Assembly (NCBI GenBank): GCA_964525165.1
Contig: CAZGGG010000034.1
Span: forward strand, 1-31,622
Direction: 5' to 3'
DNA: 31,622 bases
Source: JAWLFI01 sp964525165
Lineage (GTDB): Bacteria > Bacteroidota > Bacteroidia > Chitinophagales > Saprospiraceae
Shown in pieces: positions 1-9,526 of the stretch. Positions within the stretch are counted from its first letter, which is position 1; the number at the start of each line of letters is the position of its first letter. The notes below the pieces were generated by a model. The model was not told the origin of the DNA. It searched no databases and worked only from the letters and a program-made list of their open reading frames with translations. Both the position numbers and the translations under genes were made by a program.

Positions 1-1
1 C

Positions 2-1444
2 TTTTCCAAGGGCGAATTGGTTGAGGATAAGAAACCGGTAGCTAGTAAGGAAGAAAACGGAACTTACATATCCTTTGAGCCGGATGCGGAGATATTTAAG
101 CATTACAAATTCCGTTCAGAGTATATAGAAACCCAACTTTGGAACTATGCTTTTCTGAATGCAGGCTTGAGAATCAAGTTTAATGGTAAAACATTCAAAT
201 CCAAAGATGGTCTGAAAGACCTTTTGGAAAAGCGTACGTCCAATGAAAAACTGCGGTACCCGATCATCCATTTGAGAGGGGAGGATATCGAGCTGGCTAT
301 GTCGCATGGCTCACAATATGGAGAGCAGTATTATTCCTTTGTGAATGGACAACATACGACCCAGGGGGGAACTCATTTAAGTGCCTTTAAGGAGGCTGTA
401 GTTCGGACGATTCGGGATCACTACAACAAAAATTTTGATCCCAGAGATGTTCGGGCATCCATTGCGGCAGCCATTAGTGTCAGAGTGGAAGAGCCGGTGT
501 TTGAATCGCAAACCAAAACGAAGTTGGGCTCGAATGATATTGGTCCGGATGGACCTACGATACGAACGTTTGTCAATGATTTTCTGAAAACGAAATTGGA
601 TAACTTCCTACACCGCAATCCCGATATAGCGGAAGCTTTATTAAAAAGAATCCAACAATCGGAGAAAGAGAGAAAGGAAATCGCCGGCGTCAAAAAGCTA
701 GCCAATGAGCGAGCGAAAAAGGCGAGTGTACACAACAAGAAATTACGGGACTGCCGGGTTCATTACAGCGATAAACGCGGTTCCGAAGAAGATAAAAAGA
801 AGACTACTTTATTTATCACAGAAGGAGATTCAGCCAGTGGGTCGATCACCAAAGCAAGAGATGTTAAATATCAAGCTGTTTTCTCTTTGCGGGGAAAACC
901 ATTGAATTGCTACGGGATGACCAAAAAAGTGGTTTACCAAAATGAAGAGTTTAATTTGCTCCAGCACGCACTCCAAATTGAAGATAGTTTAGAAGATCTT
1001 CGCTACCACAGAGTGGTGATTGCCACTGATGCAGATGTGGATGGAATGCATATTCGATTGCTCCTTCTAACCTTTTTTCTTCAATTCTTCCCCGATCTTG
1101 TTAGAGAAGGGCACCTGTTTATTCTTGAAACGCCGCTCTTTAGAGTCAGAGATAAAAAGGAGACCATCTATTGCTACAGTGAGCAAGAAAGACGTGCGGC
1201 TGTAGAGAAATTAAGAGGTAAGGCTGAAATCACGAGATTTAAAGGACTTGGGGAGATTTCACCTTCAGAATTTGAAGATTTTATCAATGAAGACATACGT
1301 CTTGAACCGGTTATTTTGAACGAAGAAACCAGCATTGAACAAGTTCTGAAATATTACATGGGAAAAAATACTCCTGCGCGTCAAGAGTTCATAATTGAGA
1401 ATCTTAAGGTGGAGGATAATCAGATTCTGGATGCAGTGCATTAA
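2..1444 (+). CDS. parE: DNA topoisomerase IV subunit B (ParE), 5'-truncated by window edge
   Basis: This is the ATPase/TOPRIM subunit of a type IIA topoisomerase, which with ParC decatenates and relaxes DNA. The reading frame is open to the left edge (residues before the TTG at 17 read FSKGE), so about 480 C-terminal residues are present and the N-terminal GHKL ATPase lies outside. Visible are the transducer region, the TOPRIM motif ITEGDSASGS (codons near 815-845), the metal-binding DADVDG motif near 1027 and the C-terminal RFKGLGEISPSEF motif. EGDSASGS rather than the GyrB-type EGDSAGGS, together with the FSLRGKPLN block, fits the ParE of Bacteroidota better than GyrB. It ends normally at TAA 1442-1444. 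The next gene is lon, not parC, so parC must lie elsewhere. GyrB is the only realistic alternative. Confidence 0.93.
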   Translation, partial: FSKGELVEDKKPVASKEENGTYISFEPDAEIFKHYKFRSEYIETQLWNYAFLNAGLRIKFNGKTFKSKDGLKDLLEKRTSNEKLRYPIIHLRGEDIELAMSHGSQYGEQYYSFVNGQHTTQGGTHLSAFKEAVVRTIRDHYNKNFDPRDVRASIAAAISVRVEEPVFESQTKTKLGSNDIGPDGPTIRTFVNDFLKTKLDNFLHRNPDIAEALLKRIQQSEKERKEIAGVKKLANERAKKASVHNKKLRDCRVHYSDKRGSEEDKKKTTLFITEGDSASGSITKARDVKYQAVFSLRGKPLNCYGMTKKVVYQNEEFNLLQHALQIEDSLEDLRYHRVVIATDADVDGMHIRLLLLTFFLQFFPDLVREGHLFILETPLFRVRDKKETIYCYSEQERRAAVEKLRGKAEITRFKGLGEISPSEFEDFINEDIRLEPVILNEETSIEQVLKYYMGKNTPARQEFIIENLKVEDNQILDAVH

Positions 1445-1470
1445 AAGGTCTGTCTTTTTGTCGGTTGATA

Positions 1471-1502
1471 TTGCTATTTAAGGCAAATAGTTCTTGTCTT
1501 TG
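1471..1502 (+). promoter_or_regulatory. Possible Bacteroidota-type promoter upstream of lon
   Basis: TTG at 1471-1473 is followed 21 bases later by TGTCTTTG at 1495-1502, one mismatch from the TAnnTTTG -7 element known in Bacteroidota. It lies about 65 bases before the lon start, in the only sizeable gap between parE and lon. No recognisable terminator follows parE, so read-through is also possible. The call rests on motif matching only. Confidence 0.3.
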
Positions 1503-1568
1503 CGACAAAACGTCTCTATTGTTTCGTTGGTACAATGATTGACCTCCTAACGGAAAGAAAAGAAATAC

Positions 1569-3965
1569 ATGTTTGATAATTATATATTCATCGATGATTT
1601 TCCTGAAGACGATATGATTCCATCTATGACCGTATCTAACGAAGATGATGGTAAGGATGCAGATGTTCCGGATCATCTGCCCTTATTGGCATTGAAAAAC
1701 ACGGTATTGTTTCCCGGTGTTGTCATACCGATCACTGTAGGCAGAGAAGCCTCCTTGAGAGCGATACAATCCGCTTATAAAACCCATAAACGCGTTGCTG
1801 TTTTTGCTCAAAGAGATCAGGAGACGGAAGATCCCGGCAAAGAGGATTTATATCCTTTAGGTACGGTAGCCAGAATTGTCAAGTTACTCAATATGCCGGA
1901 TGGCGGTACTACAGCTATTTTACAGGGGCGTCAAAGAGTGAAATTAGAGGAAATTGTTTCTGATCAGCCTTTTTTGAAGGGAGATGTGAGCAAACAGCCG
2001 ATTGATGTGGATTTTGATGAAACAAGATTTAAAGCAGCTATTGAGTCTGTGAAGCAAAAATCCCGTCAGATCATTGAGCTGTCCCCCAATATTCCATCGG
2101 AGGCAACAAAGATGTTGGATAATATCGATGAGGATGACTTCCTGCTCTATTTCATTGCCAGTAATATCAATATCGATGTAGAAGCGAAACAAGAGCTTTT
2201 GCGTTTGAGCAATAAAAATGAAATTGCAGAGAAGGTACTGGCATTTGTGGAGAATGAATTCCGCATGCTGCAGGTGCGCGATCAGATTGAAAACAAGGTG
2301 AAAGGGGAGCTGGAAAAACAGCAAAGGGATTATTTCCTGAATCAACAACTCAAAACCATTCAGAAAGAGTTGGGGGATAATCCTCAGGAAATGGATGTAG
2401 AGACGCTTCAAAAAAGAGCCCAGGAGAAAGATTGGCCGGAAGCTGTCGCCAAAACATTTAATAAAGAAATCAGCAAGGTGCGTCGCATGAATCCTCAAGT
2501 GGCGGAGTATAGTGTCACCTTGAATTATTTGGAAATGCTCTTAGAGTTACCTTGGAATGAATTTACCGAGGATAATTTCAATCTAAAAAATGCTAAAGAG
2601 CAGTTGGATAAAGACCATTTTGGTCTGGAAAAAATCAAGCAAAGGATTTTAGAACATCTCGCAGTTTTGAAATTGAAGGGCGATATGAAGGCTCCGATTC
2701 TTTGCCTGGTAGGACCTCCGGGTGTCGGAAAAACCTCTCTGGGGCGCTCCATAGCGAAAGCCTTAAACAGAGAATTTATTAGGATGTCTCTGGGAGGTTT
2801 GCATGACGAAAGTGAAGTGAGAGGGCACAGACGGACCTACATTGGAGCTATGCCGGGGCGAATCATTCAATCTATCAAAAAAGCAGGCGCTTCGAATCCC
2901 GTGTTTATTTTGGATGAAATTGATAAAATCGGTAAGGATTTTAGGGGCGATCCGTCTTCTGCTTTGCTTGAGGTGTTGGATCCGGAGCAAAACAGTACCT
3001 TCTACGATAATTATCTGGAGCTGGATTATGATCTTTCTAAGGTCTTATTTATAGCTACTGCAAACAGCCTAAATACGATTCAGCCGGCACTCCGGGACAG
3101 AATGGAAATCATCGAATTGACCGGGTATTCAGCAGAGGAAAAGGTTGAAATTGCCAAAAGACATTTGATTCCCAAATTGAGATCGGATCATGGACTCAAA
3201 GCAGATCAAATACGATTGGGCAAGAGAAGTTTAATGGAGATGATTACGCATTATACAAGGGAGAGTGGTGTGCGTTCTCTGGCCAGACAAATTAGTGCGG
3301 TGATGCGAAATATCGCCCGTAAAGTAGCTATGGAGGAAGAGTATTCGATATCAGTGAGTCCTGAAGAGATTCAAGAAATACTCGGCCCCACCAAGTTTGA
3401 TCCGGAAAACTATGCCGAAGCAAAAGTGCCGGGCGTTTCAGTTGGTTTGGCCTGGACTTCTGTAGGGGGTGATATTTTATTCATAGAGACTAGTTTGAGT
3501 AAAGGGAAAGGTCGACTGACCTTAACCGGTAATCTCGGAGATGTAATGAAGGAGTCAGCCACCACGGCGCTGAGCTACCTCAAAGCGCATGCTGAAGAAT
3601 ATGGTATAGATCCGGATCAGTTCCAAAACCAGGATGTGCATGTACACGTTCCGGAAGGGGCTATTCCGAAGGATGGTCCTTCGGCTGGTATAACGATGCT
3701 TACTTCTCTTGCCTCAACCTTTACCGGTCGAAAAGTGAAACCCTTTTTAGCGATGACCGGTGAAATCACCTTGAGAGGCAGAGTTTTGCCGGTAGGGGGG
3801 ATCAAAGAGAAGGTGCTGGCGGCCAAAAGGGCTGGCATCAAAGAAATCATGTTGTGCAAAGAGAATGAAAAACACGTAAATGAAATTGAAGCCAATTACG
3901 TGAAGGGAATCAAGTTTACCTATGTGGAGCAGATGGAAGAAGTCTTGAAAGGGGCACTTCAGTAA
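1569..3965 (+). CDS. lon: ATP-dependent Lon protease
   Basis: Cytoplasmic AAA+ serine protease that degrades misfolded and regulatory proteins. The 798 residues show, in order, an acidic N-terminal tail (1-35), the LON substrate-binding domain starting LPLLALKNTVLFPGVV (about 36-230), a helical region, the AAA+ module with Walker A GPPGVGKT (382-389) and Walker B VFILDEIDKI (about 446-455), and the C-terminal protease domain. The catalytic dyad is visible as Ser705 in PKDGPSAG and Lys748 in GGIKEK, 43 residues apart as in the E. coli enzyme. The ATG at 1569 is preferred because Lon proteins of this phylum often carry a short acidic N-terminal extension; the ATG at 1614 is an alternative. No Shine-Dalgarno is evident. 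Confidence 0.98.
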   Translation: MFDNYIFIDDFPEDDMIPSMTVSNEDDGKDADVPDHLPLLALKNTVLFPGVVIPITVGREASLRAIQSAYKTHKRVAVFAQRDQETEDPGKEDLYPLGTVARIVKLLNMPDGGTTAILQGRQRVKLEEIVSDQPFLKGDVSKQPIDVDFDETRFKAAIESVKQKSRQIIELSPNIPSEATKMLDNIDEDDFLLYFIASNINIDVEAKQELLRLSNKNEIAEKVLAFVENEFRMLQVRDQIENKVKGELEKQQRDYFLNQQLKTIQKELGDNPQEMDVETLQKRAQEKDWPEAVAKTFNKEISKVRRMNPQVAEYSVTLNYLEMLLELPWNEFTEDNFNLKNAKEQLDKDHFGLEKIKQRILEHLAVLKLKGDMKAPILCLVGPPGVGKTSLGRSIAKALNREFIRMSLGGLHDESEVRGHRRTYIGAMPGRIIQSIKKAGASNPVFILDEIDKIGKDFRGDPSSALLEVLDPEQNSTFYDNYLELDYDLSKVLFIATANSLNTIQPALRDRMEIIELTGYSAEEKVEIAKRHLIPKLRSDHGLKADQIRLGKRSLMEMITHYTRESGVRSLARQISAVMRNIARKVAMEEEYSISVSPEEIQEILGPTKFDPENYAEAKVPGVSVGLAWTSVGGDILFIETSLSKGKGRLTLTGNLGDVMKESATTALSYLKAHAEEYGIDPDQFQNQDVHVHVPEGAIPKDGPSAGITMLTSLASTFTGRKVKPFLAMTGEITLRGRVLPVGGIKEKVLAAKRAGIKEIMLCKENEKHVNEIEANYVKGIKFTYVEQMEEVLKGALQ

Positions 3966-4026
3966 ACGGATTTAGTTAAAAAGACGTTATGCTGATGTAT
4001 TCATTCTTTTTATCTTGAAGCCCAAC

Positions 4027-4674
4027 ATGAAAAAGGTAATTCTTTATTTCTTTTTATTCCTCGGGATCACTCCCTTGGTTTTTGCTCAGTCCGATACAGA
4101 CAGTATCATACAGTTCTCCGGTCAGGTGTTAACTGAGTATGGTGCTGAAGTAGGTCCAGTTCCATTTGTGAATATTTATATCAAAGAACAGCCCTATCGT
4201 GGTACTTATGCAGATGAGAGTGGTTTTTTCTCTTTAGTGGCGAAAACAAGTGAAACGGTTGTTTTTTCCGCCCTTGGATTCCGAAAAGAAGAATTCGTCA
4301 TCCCTTCAGATTTGGAAGGAGATCGCTATTCTATCTTCCAATTTATGGAAGCCGATACAGTGGAATTACCGGAAGCGGTGGTTTATCCCTGGCCTTCTCG
4401 CGAGCACTTCAAAATTGAATTTCTGGCGATGGATATCAACAATAAGCTGGAAAGTATTGCCATGGAAAACTTAAGCCCCGAAAATATGGCTCGCTTGGCG
4501 GAAACGCTCCCTGTAGATGGTCGGGAAACGGTTGATCTCTATTTCCGCCGACAAGCGCAGACTTATTACAGTTACGGACAGTTCAAACCGATGCCTATCT
4601 TCAGCCCGCTGGCCTGGAGTCAATTTTTCAAGGCGCTCAAAAATGGAGAGTTTAAGGATAAGAGAGATCGTTGA
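4027..4674 (+). CDS. Secreted protein with carboxypeptidase-like regulatory domain
   Basis: A protein of about 215 residues with a clear signal peptide (MKKVILYFFLFLG... ending FAQ). Residues about 30-105 resemble the CarboxypepD_reg-like beta-sandwich found in many Bacteroidota envelope proteins, with the typical GTYADESGFFSL and VVFSALGFRKEEF blocks. The C-terminal half (from about 120) is rich in Tyr and Arg and matches nothing I recognise. The ATG at 4027 is chosen over the in-frame TTG at 4015 because it puts Lys residues directly before the hydrophobic signal core. It lies 61 bases after lon. The function is unknown; a role at the cell envelope is an inference from the signal peptide and domain. 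Confidence 0.8.
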   Translation: MKKVILYFFLFLGITPLVFAQSDTDSIIQFSGQVLTEYGAEVGPVPFVNIYIKEQPYRGTYADESGFFSLVAKTSETVVFSALGFRKEEFVIPSDLEGDRYSIFQFMEADTVELPEAVVYPWPSREHFKIEFLAMDINNKLESIAMENLSPENMARLAETLPVDGRETVDLYFRRQAQTYYSYGQFKPMPIFSPLAWSQFFKALKNGEFKDKRDR

Positions 4675-4771
4675 TTTGACCAACACATGTCTTAATTCTC
4701 TGAATCCCTGACTAAATAATTCCTACTTTTCCACTTCATTGAATTGGTCTGATTGTTGCAATTAAAATGAT

Positions 4772-5731
4772 ATGAAGGTTACAGATTATATCGAACAGGC
4801 AAAGGGGAGTACCTTGATTTCTTTTGAGGTTTTACCTCCGCCCAAGGGAGGAAGTGTGGAAGATATATTTGCCACTTTGGATCCTTTAATGGAGTTTCAA
4901 CCGCCTTTTATTGATGTAACCTACCATAGGGAAGAATATATTTATAAAAAGAGGTCTAGTGGGTATTATGAAAAAACATCTATCCGTAAACGACCGGGGA
5001 CAGTAGGGATTTGTGCTGCTATCATGCAACGATATGGGGTAGATCCCGTGCCGCATCTGATTTGTGGAGGATTTACCAAAGAGGATACAGAAAATGCATT
5101 GATAGACCTGAACTTCCTAAAAGTGGAGAATGTGCTGGCGATTCGGGGAGATGCAAGAAAATTTGATGGCAAGTTCATTCCCGAACCCGAAGGACATCCT
5201 TACGCCATAGATTTGGTGAAACAAATTGTCCAGATGAATAAAGGAATATACCTGGACGAGAATATCGAAGAAGGAGCAGAAACGAATATTTGCATCGGGG
5301 TAGCCGGTTATCCCGAAAAGCACTTTGAGGCACCCAATATGAATTTAGACCTCGATTACTTAAAAGCTAAAATTGATGCAGGTGCTGATTATATCGTGAC
5401 TCAGATGTTTTTCGACAATCAGAAGTTTTTCGAATTTGTCGATGCTTGTCGCGCAAGGGATATACATGTGCCCATCATTCCCGGTTTAAAACCATTGACC
5501 AAAGCTTACCAATTAAACTCCTTACCCAGAATTTTTCATACCGATATCCCGGAAGATCTCGCAAAAGCTGTACTCAGTGTGAAGGGTGATCAGGATAAGG
5601 TCAGAGCAGCAGGAGAAGAGTGGTGTATTGCACAGTCTCAAGAATTAAAACAAAAAGGAGTACCTTGCTTACACTACTATACAATGGGAGATTCAAACAC
5701 CATCAAAAGAATTGTAAAAGCAGTCAACTAA
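4772..5731 (+). CDS. metF: Methylenetetrahydrofolate reductase (MetF/MTHFR)
   Basis: FAD-dependent TIM-barrel enzyme that reduces 5,10-methylene-THF to 5-methyl-THF for methionine synthesis. At 319 residues it has the usual bacterial length. Supporting motifs are SFEVLPPPKGG near the N-terminus (Glu19 is in the position of the E. coli catalytic Glu28), the flavin-binding LAIRGDARK segment, and GADYIVTQMFFDNQKF, which is typical of the substrate and NAD(P)H site. The region between the barrel strands (YGVDPVPHLICGG) also matches the family. Its TAA shares one base with the ATG of the next gene, suggesting co-transcription with the M14 peptidase. Confidence 0.96.
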   Translation: MKVTDYIEQAKGSTLISFEVLPPPKGGSVEDIFATLDPLMEFQPPFIDVTYHREEYIYKKRSSGYYEKTSIRKRPGTVGICAAIMQRYGVDPVPHLICGGFTKEDTENALIDLNFLKVENVLAIRGDARKFDGKFIPEPEGHPYAIDLVKQIVQMNKGIYLDENIEEGAETNICIGVAGYPEKHFEAPNMNLDLDYLKAKIDAGADYIVTQMFFDNQKFFEFVDACRARDIHVPIIPGLKPLTKAYQLNSLPRIFHTDIPEDLAKAVLSVKGDQDKVRAAGEEWCIAQSQELKQKGVPCLHYYTMGDSNTIKRIVKAVN

Positions 5732-8181
5732 TGTTTAGATTTTCATTCAGTGTATGTATCCTGTTGATTCTGGGCTCCTTACACATCAAAGCTCAAAATG
5801 AGCTACTGTCCCCCTCTGACTATCTGCCTTCTTATCAAACCAACTTTACCTTTCACCATCAGGTCGTCGATTATGCGCACTACCTTTCGGAAAAGGCGAA
5901 TACGGCTTTTGTCAGAAATTATGGTCAAACACACGAGGGAAGACCGCTTATTTATATGGTCATATCCGATGGCCAAAACATCCAAAATTTAGATTCTATA
6001 AAGCTCTATCATCAAAGGCTGTTATCCGGCTCTGTCAATGATGTACCCCCCCCCTACAATAAAGCAATCGTCTGGTTAAGTTTTGGGGTGCACGGAAATG
6101 AAGCAGGAGCGACAGAAAGTGCCTTGCAAACCATGTACGAATTGGTCAGTGCGCAACAAGAAGGTGTGAGCGAATGGTTAGACGATGTCGTGGTTATCTT
6201 GGACCCATGTTTAAACCCGGACGGATTCGATCGCTATGTACAGTTTTACAGAAGTAAGAAAGGCGCACGAGCCAATGAACAACCTTTTTCTTTGGAGCAC
6301 GATGAGCCTTGGCCGGGTGGTCGGGTAAATCATTATTTATTCGATCTGAATCGTGACTGGGCATGGCAGACGCAGGTAGAAAGTCAACAAAGAATGAGAG
6401 TGTACCAACAATGGTATCCACATGTGCATGTAGATGTGCACGAACAATATCCCGAGAATCCTTATTATTTTGCCCCTGCTGCGCCTCCTTACCATGAGGT
6501 GATTGAGGATTGGCAAATTGACTTTCAAGAAGACTTTGGCCGAAATCATGCTCGATACTTCGACGCGGCCGGATGGTTGTATTTTACTCAGGAATATTTT
6601 GACTTATTCTACCCAAGTTACGGAGATACCTATCCCATTTTTAATGGCGCGATTGGCATGACCCATGAGCAAGCTGGCCATGGCTTGGCCGGTGCAGCTT
6701 TTCATACTCAGAACGGACAAACCCTTAGAATCACAGATCGGATTGCCCATCATACGACGACCGCCTTGTCAACCGTTCAAACGGCTGCTCAACTGAAATC
6801 AGATTTGATTCGGATGCAACAAAGATTTTTTACCGAAGAGAAGCCGGATGAGTATGCGGCATTTCTCTATGCTCCCGGAGATGGTTTCCACTTGACGGCT
6901 GAGTTGTCGGAATTACTTGCAAAAAATGGATTCGAGTTTTACTGTGGGGCTCAAATGGAAGGAGAAAAAGTAGAACGTATGCCTATATCTACGGCACAGC
7001 AAGAAGGGATGTATAGCCTCCAAGCGCAGGATATTGTCATACCCGCGCAGCAATTCAATAGTAAATTATTAAAGGTATTGATGCAATTAAATCCAGCACT
7101 GAATGATACTGCTACTTATGATATCACGGCCTGGGGCATACCTCACTCTTTTGGACATTTTTATGGTTTGAAGGAGTTTGCTGCCGGCAATGCAAAAGCA
7201 GGACCCTGTGCACCTCCATCCGTAAAAGATGAATATAAAGAGGGTATGTCCTATGCTTATATACTGCAGCCCCATTCCCTTCAAGATTATAAAACTTTGA
7301 GTGTATTGATGCAAAAAGGTTTGAAGGCCCGTATCGCCGGTAAAGCATTCACTTTGAATGGGAAAGAATATCCGGTGGGAACTGTGGTCTTTATGAAAGC
7401 GGATCAAGAGCAGACCAAAGAGCATATTTCCGCACTCAATGGTGCTTATTTAGAGGCGGTAACCACAGGTTGGACAGAAGAAGGTCCGGATTTAGGGTCG
7501 GATGCCTTCGCTCTGCTGCGACCCTCCAAAATTGCCTTAGTGCAGGATGATCGACTGGATCCTAATGCATATGGATTTGCTTGGTTTTTCCTGGATCAAT
7601 ATTTGCCGAAAGGCTATACAGCGATTAAAGCAGGGCAAGTAGTCCGTGATTTAGATAAGTTCGACATTCTGCTCCTTACAGGAGGGACCGTTTCATGGGG
7701 AGAATCCGATCAACAAAAGATCAAAGACTGGGTAGCGAAGGGAGGTCGTATCATTTTGGTCGGGAGAAGTGTTCAACAATTTCAGTCTGACGAAAATTGG
7801 GCTCTAAAAGTTAAAGCGGCTGAAGAAACCAATGAAGATTCAGATTATCATAATCATAATCCGGGTTCAGTGGTTCGCTTAGATTGGGATCCGGAACAAC
7901 CTTTGGGATACCACATGGCTTCCCACTACTATGCGCTCACCGTTGCAAGGACTGCATACGAACCTTTATCTAAAGGCAATGTTGGGACGCTTTCAGATGA
8001 AATAGAGGTGTATGGATTTATGGGCAATACTATTCGTGAAAGTCTCAAAGAAAGCATGAAATATGGGGTGCGATCGCATGGACAAGGTGCCCTCATTTAT
8101 ATGGTAGATGATCCATTATTCAGAGGCTTTTGGAAAAGCGGCGAACAAATCATGATGAATGCAATCTTTTTTGTACAATAA
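5731..8181 (+). CDS. Secreted M14-family zinc carboxypeptidase-like protein with C-terminal GATase1-like domain
   Basis: Predicted exported metallopeptidase of 816 residues. The signal peptide is MFRFSFSVCILLILG... ending KAQ. The M14 zinc site is visible as His121-x-x-Glu124 (GVHGNEAG) and His237 in VDVHEQ, with Glu313 in THEQAGHG as the likely catalytic acid. LNPDGFDRY is also typical of the family. Residues about 640-690 (DILLLTGGTVSWGE...GGRIILVG) resemble the class I glutamine amidotransferase-like fold seen at the end of large Bacteroidota M14 proteins. No T9SS sorting domain is present, so a periplasmic location is likely. The frame is open upstream into metF, but the ATG at 5731, overlapping the metF stop as TAATG, starts directly at the signal peptide. 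The substrate is unknown. Confidence 0.9.
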   Translation: MFRFSFSVCILLILGSLHIKAQNELLSPSDYLPSYQTNFTFHHQVVDYAHYLSEKANTAFVRNYGQTHEGRPLIYMVISDGQNIQNLDSIKLYHQRLLSGSVNDVPPPYNKAIVWLSFGVHGNEAGATESALQTMYELVSAQQEGVSEWLDDVVVILDPCLNPDGFDRYVQFYRSKKGARANEQPFSLEHDEPWPGGRVNHYLFDLNRDWAWQTQVESQQRMRVYQQWYPHVHVDVHEQYPENPYYFAPAAPPYHEVIEDWQIDFQEDFGRNHARYFDAAGWLYFTQEYFDLFYPSYGDTYPIFNGAIGMTHEQAGHGLAGAAFHTQNGQTLRITDRIAHHTTTALSTVQTAAQLKSDLIRMQQRFFTEEKPDEYAAFLYAPGDGFHLTAELSELLAKNGFEFYCGAQMEGEKVERMPISTAQQEGMYSLQAQDIVIPAQQFNSKLLKVLMQLNPALNDTATYDITAWGIPHSFGHFYGLKEFAAGNAKAGPCAPPSVKDEYKEGMSYAYILQPHSLQDYKTLSVLMQKGLKARIAGKAFTLNGKEYPVGTVVFMKADQEQTKEHISALNGAYLEAVTTGWTEEGPDLGSDAFALLRPSKIALVQDDRLDPNAYGFAWFFLDQYLPKGYTAIKAGQVVRDLDKFDILLLTGGTVSWGESDQQKIKDWVAKGGRIILVGRSVQQFQSDENWALKVKAAEETNEDSDYHNHNPGSVVRLDWDPEQPLGYHMASHYYALTVARTAYEPLSKGNVGTLSDEIEVYGFMGNTIRESLKESMKYGVRSHGQGALIYMVDDPLFRGFWKSGEQIMMNAIFFVQ

Positions 8182-8202
8182 AGAAACTAAAATCAAAATT
8201 AC

Positions 8203-9462
8203 ATGACCATCAAAGCAAATGATCCTTCAAGAAAGTCTTTTGTACAAGTACACTCAGAGAGCGACTTCCCTATTCAGAACCTACCCTTTGGTGTCGCCAA
8301 AATTGATGGAAGAGAGGAGGTCGTGAGCGCCATTGGAGATAAGATTGTGCGTCTAAAAGTTTTAAATGATCTGGGGTACTTTGTCGGTATGGATGTACCG
8401 AATGAAGTATTACAGAATCCATATATCAACGATTTGATGGCAAAAGGGAAAGCTTGGAATCGAGGTTTTCGAGATGCATTATCAGATATTTTATTGGAAG
8501 GGAGCAGTGCTGAAAAGGATGCTGATCAATTTTTAATCGGGCAAGAAGAAGTCACGATGTCCCTTCCTGTAAAAGTAGGGGACTATACAGATTTTTATTC
8601 CTCCCGAGAACATGCTACCAATGTGGGGACCATGTTCCGCGATCCGGATAATGCATTGCTGCCCAACTGGCTGCACCTGCCTGTAGGTTATCATGGTAGA
8701 GCCTCATCTATTGTAGTGTCGGGGACAGATATCCATCGACCCAAAGGGCAGCAAAAACCTAAAGATGATGAACCTCCAGTGTTCGGACCTTGTAAACTAT
8801 TGGATTTTGAATTGGAAATGGCCTTCGTCATTGGTCAATCGACCCCATTAGGAACATCTGTGTCTACTGAAGAAGCAGAGGACTATATTTTTGGTCTGAC
8901 GCTCTTTAATGATTGGTCAGCCAGAGATATCCAAAAATGGGAATATGTGCCTCTTGGACCCTTCCTGGCCAAGAATTTTGCAAGTACTATAAGCCCTTGG
9001 ATTGTGCCGCTAGATGCTTTTGAACCTTTCAGAGTGGAAGGTCCGGTACAAGAGCCTGAGGTGCTTCCTTATCTTCAGCAATCAGGAGCCAACAACTATG
9101 ATATTCAGCTCAGTGTGCATATTGAGGCTGAGAATGGAGCGCATGCTGTGGTCTGTGAATCTAACTTTAAGTATATGTATTGGTCAATGGTGCAGCAATT
9201 AACGCATCATACAGTCAATGGATGTAATATTAAGGTCGGGGATATGTGCGCTAGTGGAACCATCAGCGGAAAAGACCGATCATCTTTTGGTTCTATGTTA
9301 GAAATTAGCTGGCGAGGTACCCGGCCGGTGCCTCTTTCTGACGGGAGTGAAAGAAAATTCATCAATGATGGAGATACTGTTCAGATGCGCGGTTATGCTC
9401 AGGGTCAAGGATACCGAATCGGTTTTGGTCCGTGTGATGGCAAGATATTGCCCGCTACTTAA
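8203..9462 (+). CDS. fahA: Fumarylacetoacetase
   Basis: Hydrolyses 4-fumarylacetoacetate to fumarate and acetoacetate, the last step of tyrosine (homogentisate) degradation, in the cytoplasm. The 419-residue length fits full-length eukaryote-like FAH. Residues 130-137 (DFYSSREH) contain the metal-binding Asp and the catalytic His137, followed by the strongly conserved NWLHLPVGYHGRASS. The FELEMAFVIG and NDWSARDIQKWEY blocks supply further metal-binding acids. It starts 21 bases after the peptidase gene and is probably the last gene of that transcript, as a hairpin terminator follows. No other homogentisate-pathway gene is in the window. Confidence 0.97.
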   Translation: MTIKANDPSRKSFVQVHSESDFPIQNLPFGVAKIDGREEVVSAIGDKIVRLKVLNDLGYFVGMDVPNEVLQNPYINDLMAKGKAWNRGFRDALSDILLEGSSAEKDADQFLIGQEEVTMSLPVKVGDYTDFYSSREHATNVGTMFRDPDNALLPNWLHLPVGYHGRASSIVVSGTDIHRPKGQQKPKDDEPPVFGPCKLLDFELEMAFVIGQSTPLGTSVSTEEAEDYIFGLTLFNDWSARDIQKWEYVPLGPFLAKNFASTISPWIVPLDAFEPFRVEGPVQEPEVLPYLQQSGANNYDIQLSVHIEAENGAHAVVCESNFKYMYWSMVQQLTHHTVNGCNIKVGDMCASGTISGKDRSSFGSMLEISWRGTRPVPLSDGSERKFINDGDTVQMRGYAQGQGYRIGFGPCDGKILPAT

Positions 9463-9474
9463 TAATAATGAAGC

Positions 9475-9508
9475 AAAAAAAAAGGTGTCTTTCGGAACAC
9501 CTTTTTTT
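9475..9508. terminator. Bidirectional hairpin terminator between convergent genes
   Basis: GGTGT (9484-9488) pairs with ACACC (9497-9501) around an 8-base loop. The stem is extended by the A-run 9475-9483 against the T-run 9502-9508. T-rich tails occur on both strands, so it can serve fumarylacetoacetase on + and the lipoprotein gene on -. Confidence 0.85.
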
Positions 9509-9526
9509 ATTTCTATACTTGAGGAA

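Noticed and set aside
1944..2498. 184-codon open frame on - strand inside lon
   Set aside because: It lies antisense within the conserved Lon N-terminal and helical region, has no recognisable domain and reads like reverse translation of a real gene.
5620..5730. In-frame upstream extension of the M14 peptidase into metF
   Set aside because: The extension overlaps the end of metF by about 110 bases and would bury the signal peptide; the ATG at 5731 starts directly at it.
9475..9508. A-run and T-run flanking repeat as a mobile-element terminal repeat
   Set aside because: It is a simple hairpin between convergent genes with T-tails; no transposase or target duplication is nearby.
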